Both the position numbers and the translations under genes were made by a program. Under the pieces are notes generated by a model. That model saw nothing but the letters and a program-made list of their open reading frames with translations, made no database searches and was not told where the DNA came from. 64,000 bases of DNA from Coniella vitis (Eukaryota > Ascomycota > Sordariomycetes > Diaporthales > Schizoparmaceae), in assembly GCA_011317545.1 (NCBI GenBank), contig WUJK01000004.1:2232001-2296000 (forward strand). Reading direction: 5' to 3'. Below, piece after piece: positions 60,466 through 64,000 of the stretch (positions are counted from its first letter, which is position 1; the number at the start of each line of letters is the position of its first letter).

Positions 60466-60570
60466 TGTCCACGGTGAGGATCGAACTCACGGCCTCCGCA
60501 TAGCGAAGTCATACTCGACACACAGCGTGAAGGTATAAGAGCGGCGCGCTAACCTCTGCGCTACGCGGAC
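60466..60570 (-). tRNA. tRNA with intron, probable tRNA-Ile(UAU)
   Basis: The minus strand folds as a cloverleaf. The acceptor stem is GTCCGCG paired with CGTGGAC (one G-U). The D arm is GCGC-AGAGGTTA-GCGC; the T arm is GTGAG-TTCGATC-CTCAC; the variable loop is AGGCC. Counting from the D arm, the anticodon loop is CT-TAT-A with T33 in place. A 32-nt intron lies between positions 37 and 38, the canonical site. The anticodon stem CCGC/GCGG is good, but the loop-closing pair 31-39 would be T-T. Internal A box (TAGCGCAGAGG) and B box (GAGTTCGATCC) are present, and TTTT follows the 3' end. The isotype rests on position counting, so it is less certain than the tRNA call. Confidence 0.85.
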
Positions 60571-63391
60571 TTTCATATGCCGGGGCTTGCAAAATTATTC
60601 ATTATAAACCTATCTCATCTGGCACGCGTTTCGCTGGCTGCGGTGCACAACCAACCTCTCACGCTTGCTATTATCCTAACCATTGCCCTCTTTTATAGGG
60701 CGTAGGATGGCTTTTTTATGTAATCACTGATCAAGTCCGCATGCTACCTTTTTTCCATTCCCCAATTTATGTCCAAAAGCCCAGATGACGATGCCGCTGT
60801 GCTGAGGGTCAGATGAGGCAAGGTCACGAGGATAAGTTAGTAAGAGTCAGGGCCGAGTCCTTGACAACCACAGTAGGTTTTGGCGATGTATCGGTGGATA
60901 GAGGTTGAGGGGGGAAAAGTCGAAACCAAGCTATGAGTCTCTCCACGCGGTCTGCGCAACGCCCAAGACCATCTCAAACAAGCTAAGGCCACTAAAATAT
61001 GCGGATGCTGAGACCCGTGACCTTCATTTCGGCAGGTTGACGCCCGCCCACGCGTCACAGACGTGCTCTTCAAGCGACTTTCGGCAACTGCAGGAGTACC
61101 GTTGAGGTGCTTCCGTTTCTATGCAGGTTTGCGGCGATATTTCAGTCTAGCAGTGAAGTTGTCTACCAAGCGAGGAGGACAGTCCGACAGAGACTCGACT
61201 TTTCACATGGATGGGTCCTGGAGTTCGGCATGAGAAGGCACATGTCCCTACGGTTGTCAGAATAAGCGTTGGGAATAGGGTAACTCCAAGTATATCCTTC
61301 CAATAATGCTCAGGGGCCGTCTCTCAAAAAGACATTCTGACGTCAGACATCATGTGTTCTTCGGACGATCTGACAGACTATTAGGGCAGCACAACTTCCT
61401 TTTCTCGACGACGGCTCCAGTCTCTCCGCTCCCTGGTATGCTTCTTCTTACTCTCGGTGCATGCGCCAGGCAAAACACTATGGCGGCGAGCTTTGAGCGG
61501 TGCTATTTGTTTTAGGTCGTTACTTGGCCCTACTTGCCTCAAGCTACCCGACAAGTTGGCCGACCATTCGCGCAGCTATTACCAATGATCGATCGACTAG
61601 GCCCTTTGTTGCTTGTCCGGTCAGACGTTTTGAGTAAAGCCCAGGAAATTGGACCATCTGGGCGGCTGCGAAGGCGACGATTTCCATCGTCAATCTCCTC
61701 ACAAAGATACGACCCTGAGCATTGTACTGCCCTACCCTTTCGTCCGCATCCTATGTGAACATGAGTTGAAGTTCTATTCATAGCGGCATTGGCAGGACTC
61801 TCAGCGCATATCTCTCAATGAGAACTGGGTCAGAACCATCTGGAACTACACCAAGCAGGACTCAAAAAAGTGCTAATGTGACACCATCCCCGGTTTTCTG
61901 CCGCGGCGCTGACAAATGACATGATTGTTTCAGTTTCCTGCCGGGGCTTGGGGCATCTTGTGGCGTCTGAATTTGCAGACCGGCCTGCTCGGACTCACGA
62001 TCTGACAGACAATGGCGCAGCACTATTGACGCTGGTTCCCAAAAGAGAATAATGCACATCAACAATCAGGTGCCCAGAGAGTCGACGATCACTCGTACAA
62101 GCCGCGTCACCAAATTGCTGTGCTGACTCGGCCAAGTATCGCAAACAGTGCTGCTCGACCTCCGTTGCCAATTGCTTCCGTGGACACCTCAAGATTGCGT
62201 TTCCAACACTGACCACCCCCCCCCCCCAAAGGCACCAAGAGTGAGACTGACTTGGTCTTATAGTCTTCCTGGCACGACCACAAGACGCTCGATACTGGAC
62301 CAAATCCAAACAGGGGCAGATTCCGTGCCAGATTGTCTAGATCCCCCCATTTCAAGCAGGGGGGGGACCCAAAAGGAATCCAAGTCATGCACATGCAGGC
62401 CGACTGCACCCAGCAAAAAGTCAAGCTGCACGATCAAATGATAGTCGCGGTAACACAAGGACGCACGTTCATGCCCTGTAATTTGCAGGGTTTTCTTTGC
62501 AATGGGCAGACGAGTGACTACAGGGGCGTCGAATTGGCAGATCACGGGCAAAGCCAAACCGCATCTTCAGGGCTGTTTTGGAAATCCTGGCCAAGGTCTC
62601 TCTCCCTTGATATTGATTTCTATCCCAAGATAACCCCCACTTCCAGCAGCCGCCGTGGCAGAGGCCTATTCCACAAAGGGCCCGCGTTGATTGCCATGTA
62701 CGTTGCTAATATATGCTTAGGATCTTGGTCCGGCGTCGTCAACCCACCCTGGGGCTAACAAGCCGTGCTCCTGCACCCGAGATGAAGCGATCGGGCTCCA
62801 GACGGGTTTGCTGGTGCTTTTCCCAGACAAGGGTTCCCGCCCTAGGCTCCTCTTTTCGGAAGCTGTGCTCCAAAACACTTCCTAACCTGAAGCCGTTGAG
62901 CTATTCTCGGGCTACTGGGCGGTGTGTAACGTCGAGTTTGCTGCTGGCCTTTTAACGGAGCCGCAGCCAGCAACTCTGACAACCCCGATATCTCGTATCA
63001 ACATCACGACGGGGGCCACCTGCCAGCAGGATTTGGCTACGGTGTTGCGTTGGTATGTCTCAGCCGCAAAACCCATGCGCAGACATTGGGGCAACATGAT
63101 GCAGCGGGTCTCGGCATCAACAAGCTGATACTGCGACTTTTTGAGAAAGCCAAAACAGAAGAAAAGGAAAAGAAAAAGAAAGAAAAAAAGAACGAAATGC
63201 ACTCCTTTCTTCTGTCTGTGCTGCTTCCGCGCCGGGATGTCTACCTACGGCGGCCCATGATATAACACCATATGATGGCCTGGGGGCCGATCTTTATGCA
63301 CCTCACATCCCTTTCCTTCCCAACATTCCTACACCCGTCCATACTGGACGTTCATGTCTCTAGTCTTAACGGCGCGGCCACAATCTGTTTC
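60571..63391. other. gene-free spacer upstream of the GH17 gene
   Basis: I see no supported gene. It has a C12 run at 62216-62227 and A/G-rich runs near 63150-63190. Overlapping short open frames at 61.3-63.2 kb have random composition. Confidence 0.5.
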
Positions 63392-63465
63392 TGTGTGTGT
63401 GAGAGAGAGAGAGAGAGAGAGTGAGAGAGAGAGAGTGTGTGTGTGTGAGAGTGAGTGAGTGAGAG
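63392..63465. repeat. compound GT/GA/GAGT microsatellite in the GH17 leader
   Basis: Blocks of (GT)n, (GA)n, interrupted GA, (GT)n and then GAGT units end 31 bp before the GH17 ATG, so they lie in its 5' untranslated region or core promoter. Confidence 0.9.
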
Positions 63466-63495
63466 CACCGGCTTTCCTCGGACGCCGAGAACACC

Positions 63496-64000
63496 ATGAA
63501 GATCATAACGCCTTTCACCTCTAGCCTGCTCCTCGGGCTGGCGGCCACTCCCGCCGCGGCCTACTATCGCGGCTACAACTTCAAGTCCTACACCGCAGAC
63601 GGCAGCACGTGCAAGACGCCAGGCGACTGGAAATTTGCCTTTGATGCGGTCAAGCAGCTCCCCAACAGCATCAACGCCGCGCGCCTCTTCTACGCGGCAG
63701 AATGCGACAGCCTCGACCATGCCGTGCCCGAGGCTCTCGCCGCCGACGTGCAGATCCTGGTGGGCTTGGACGACAGCGACGCCGACTTTGACGCCGAAAA
63801 GGGCGCGCTCCTGGCTGCGATCCGCAAGCACGGCTGGGACTGGATCCTCGGCGTGTCGGTGGGCAGCGAGTCCCTGTACCGGGGCGACATTGGGCCCGCG
63901 AGCCTCGCCAGCAAGATCTACGACGTCCGGGGGATGCTCGAGGCGCTGGCCGACTATCCGGGCAGCATCGAGGTCGGCCACGTAGACACGACCAACGAGT
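63496..64000 (+). CDS. GH17 glucan endo-1,3-beta-glucosidase family protein, 3' end beyond window
   Basis: The first 168 codons are present without a stop or intron. A signal peptide (MKIITPFTSSLLLGLAATPAAA) shows secretion or a wall location. The mature part starts YYRGYNFKSYTADGSTCKT, typical of fungal GH17 wall glucanases. WDWILGVSVGSESLYRGD carries the proton donor Glu125 in the VGSE motif, and VRGMLEAL and EVGHVDTTNE follow as in the family. The nucleophile Glu and any C-terminal linker or GPI signal lie past the window edge. Role: cutting or remodelling beta-1,3-glucan in the cell wall. The start is the only ATG that gives the signal peptide. Confidence 0.92.
   Translation, partial: MKIITPFTSSLLLGLAATPAAAYYRGYNFKSYTADGSTCKTPGDWKFAFDAVKQLPNSINAARLFYAAECDSLDHAVPEALAADVQILVGLDDSDADFDAEKGALLAAIRKHGWDWILGVSVGSESLYRGDIGPASLASKIYDVRGMLEALADYPGSIEVGHVDTTNE

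Overview
The window looks like nuclear DNA of a filamentous ascomycete, most likely a sordariomycete (possibly Hypocreales). Protein genes are split by short introns (57 to 168 bp) with GTRNGY donors, CTRAY-like branch sites and YAG acceptors. The gene set (cryptochrome-DASH with an RGG tail, EST1/SMG-type protein, GH28 and GH17 enzymes, GIT-type permease, CECR5-like HAD protein) is typical of that group. All exon structures were worked out by eye from splice signals, frame continuity and family motifs, so individual junctions are predictions.

Layout: 0-5.7 kb has no intact gene but holds a decayed NACHT/NLR-like pseudogene (about 1.55-3.33 kb, + strand) and, before it, a doubtful minus-strand coding remnant. 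5.8-7.3 kb (-): HAD-IIA hydrolase. 10.0-11.0 kb (+): aldo/keto reductase. 12.4-14.0 kb (-): GIT1-like MFS permease. 15.6-17.5 kb (-): eight-exon GH28 exo-pectinase with unusual catalytic motifs. 19.0-22.0 kb (+): SF1 (UPF1/DNA2-like) helicase. 28.1-30.3 kb (+): cryptochrome-DASH. 31.2-32.5 kb (-): membrane-anchored, probably mitochondrial hotdog thioesterase. 43.5-45.9 kb (+): EST1-type DNA/RNA-binding protein. 53.8-54.7 and 58.1-59.6 kb (+): two disordered Ser/Gly-rich proteins of unknown function. 60.5 kb (-): tRNA with an intron. 63.5 kb to the end (+): GH17 glucanase, cut by the window edge.

The genes do not form an operon-like or metabolic cluster; they are ordinary, independently transcribed loci. 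The window is gene-poor (about 11 protein genes in 64 kb). The long spacers (32.5-43.5 and 45.9-53.8 kb) are rich in microsatellites, minisatellites and long C/G runs. They also carry a striking dispersed 9-mer, TACATAGTA/TACTATGTA, which I counted 21 times, always outside predicted coding exons. The most unusual elements are that motif family, the decayed NLR gene, a diverged ~175-197 bp tandem repeat at 49.2-49.6 kb, and the GH28 protein lacking the family's usual His and Arg. I did not find a clear new multi-gene system.
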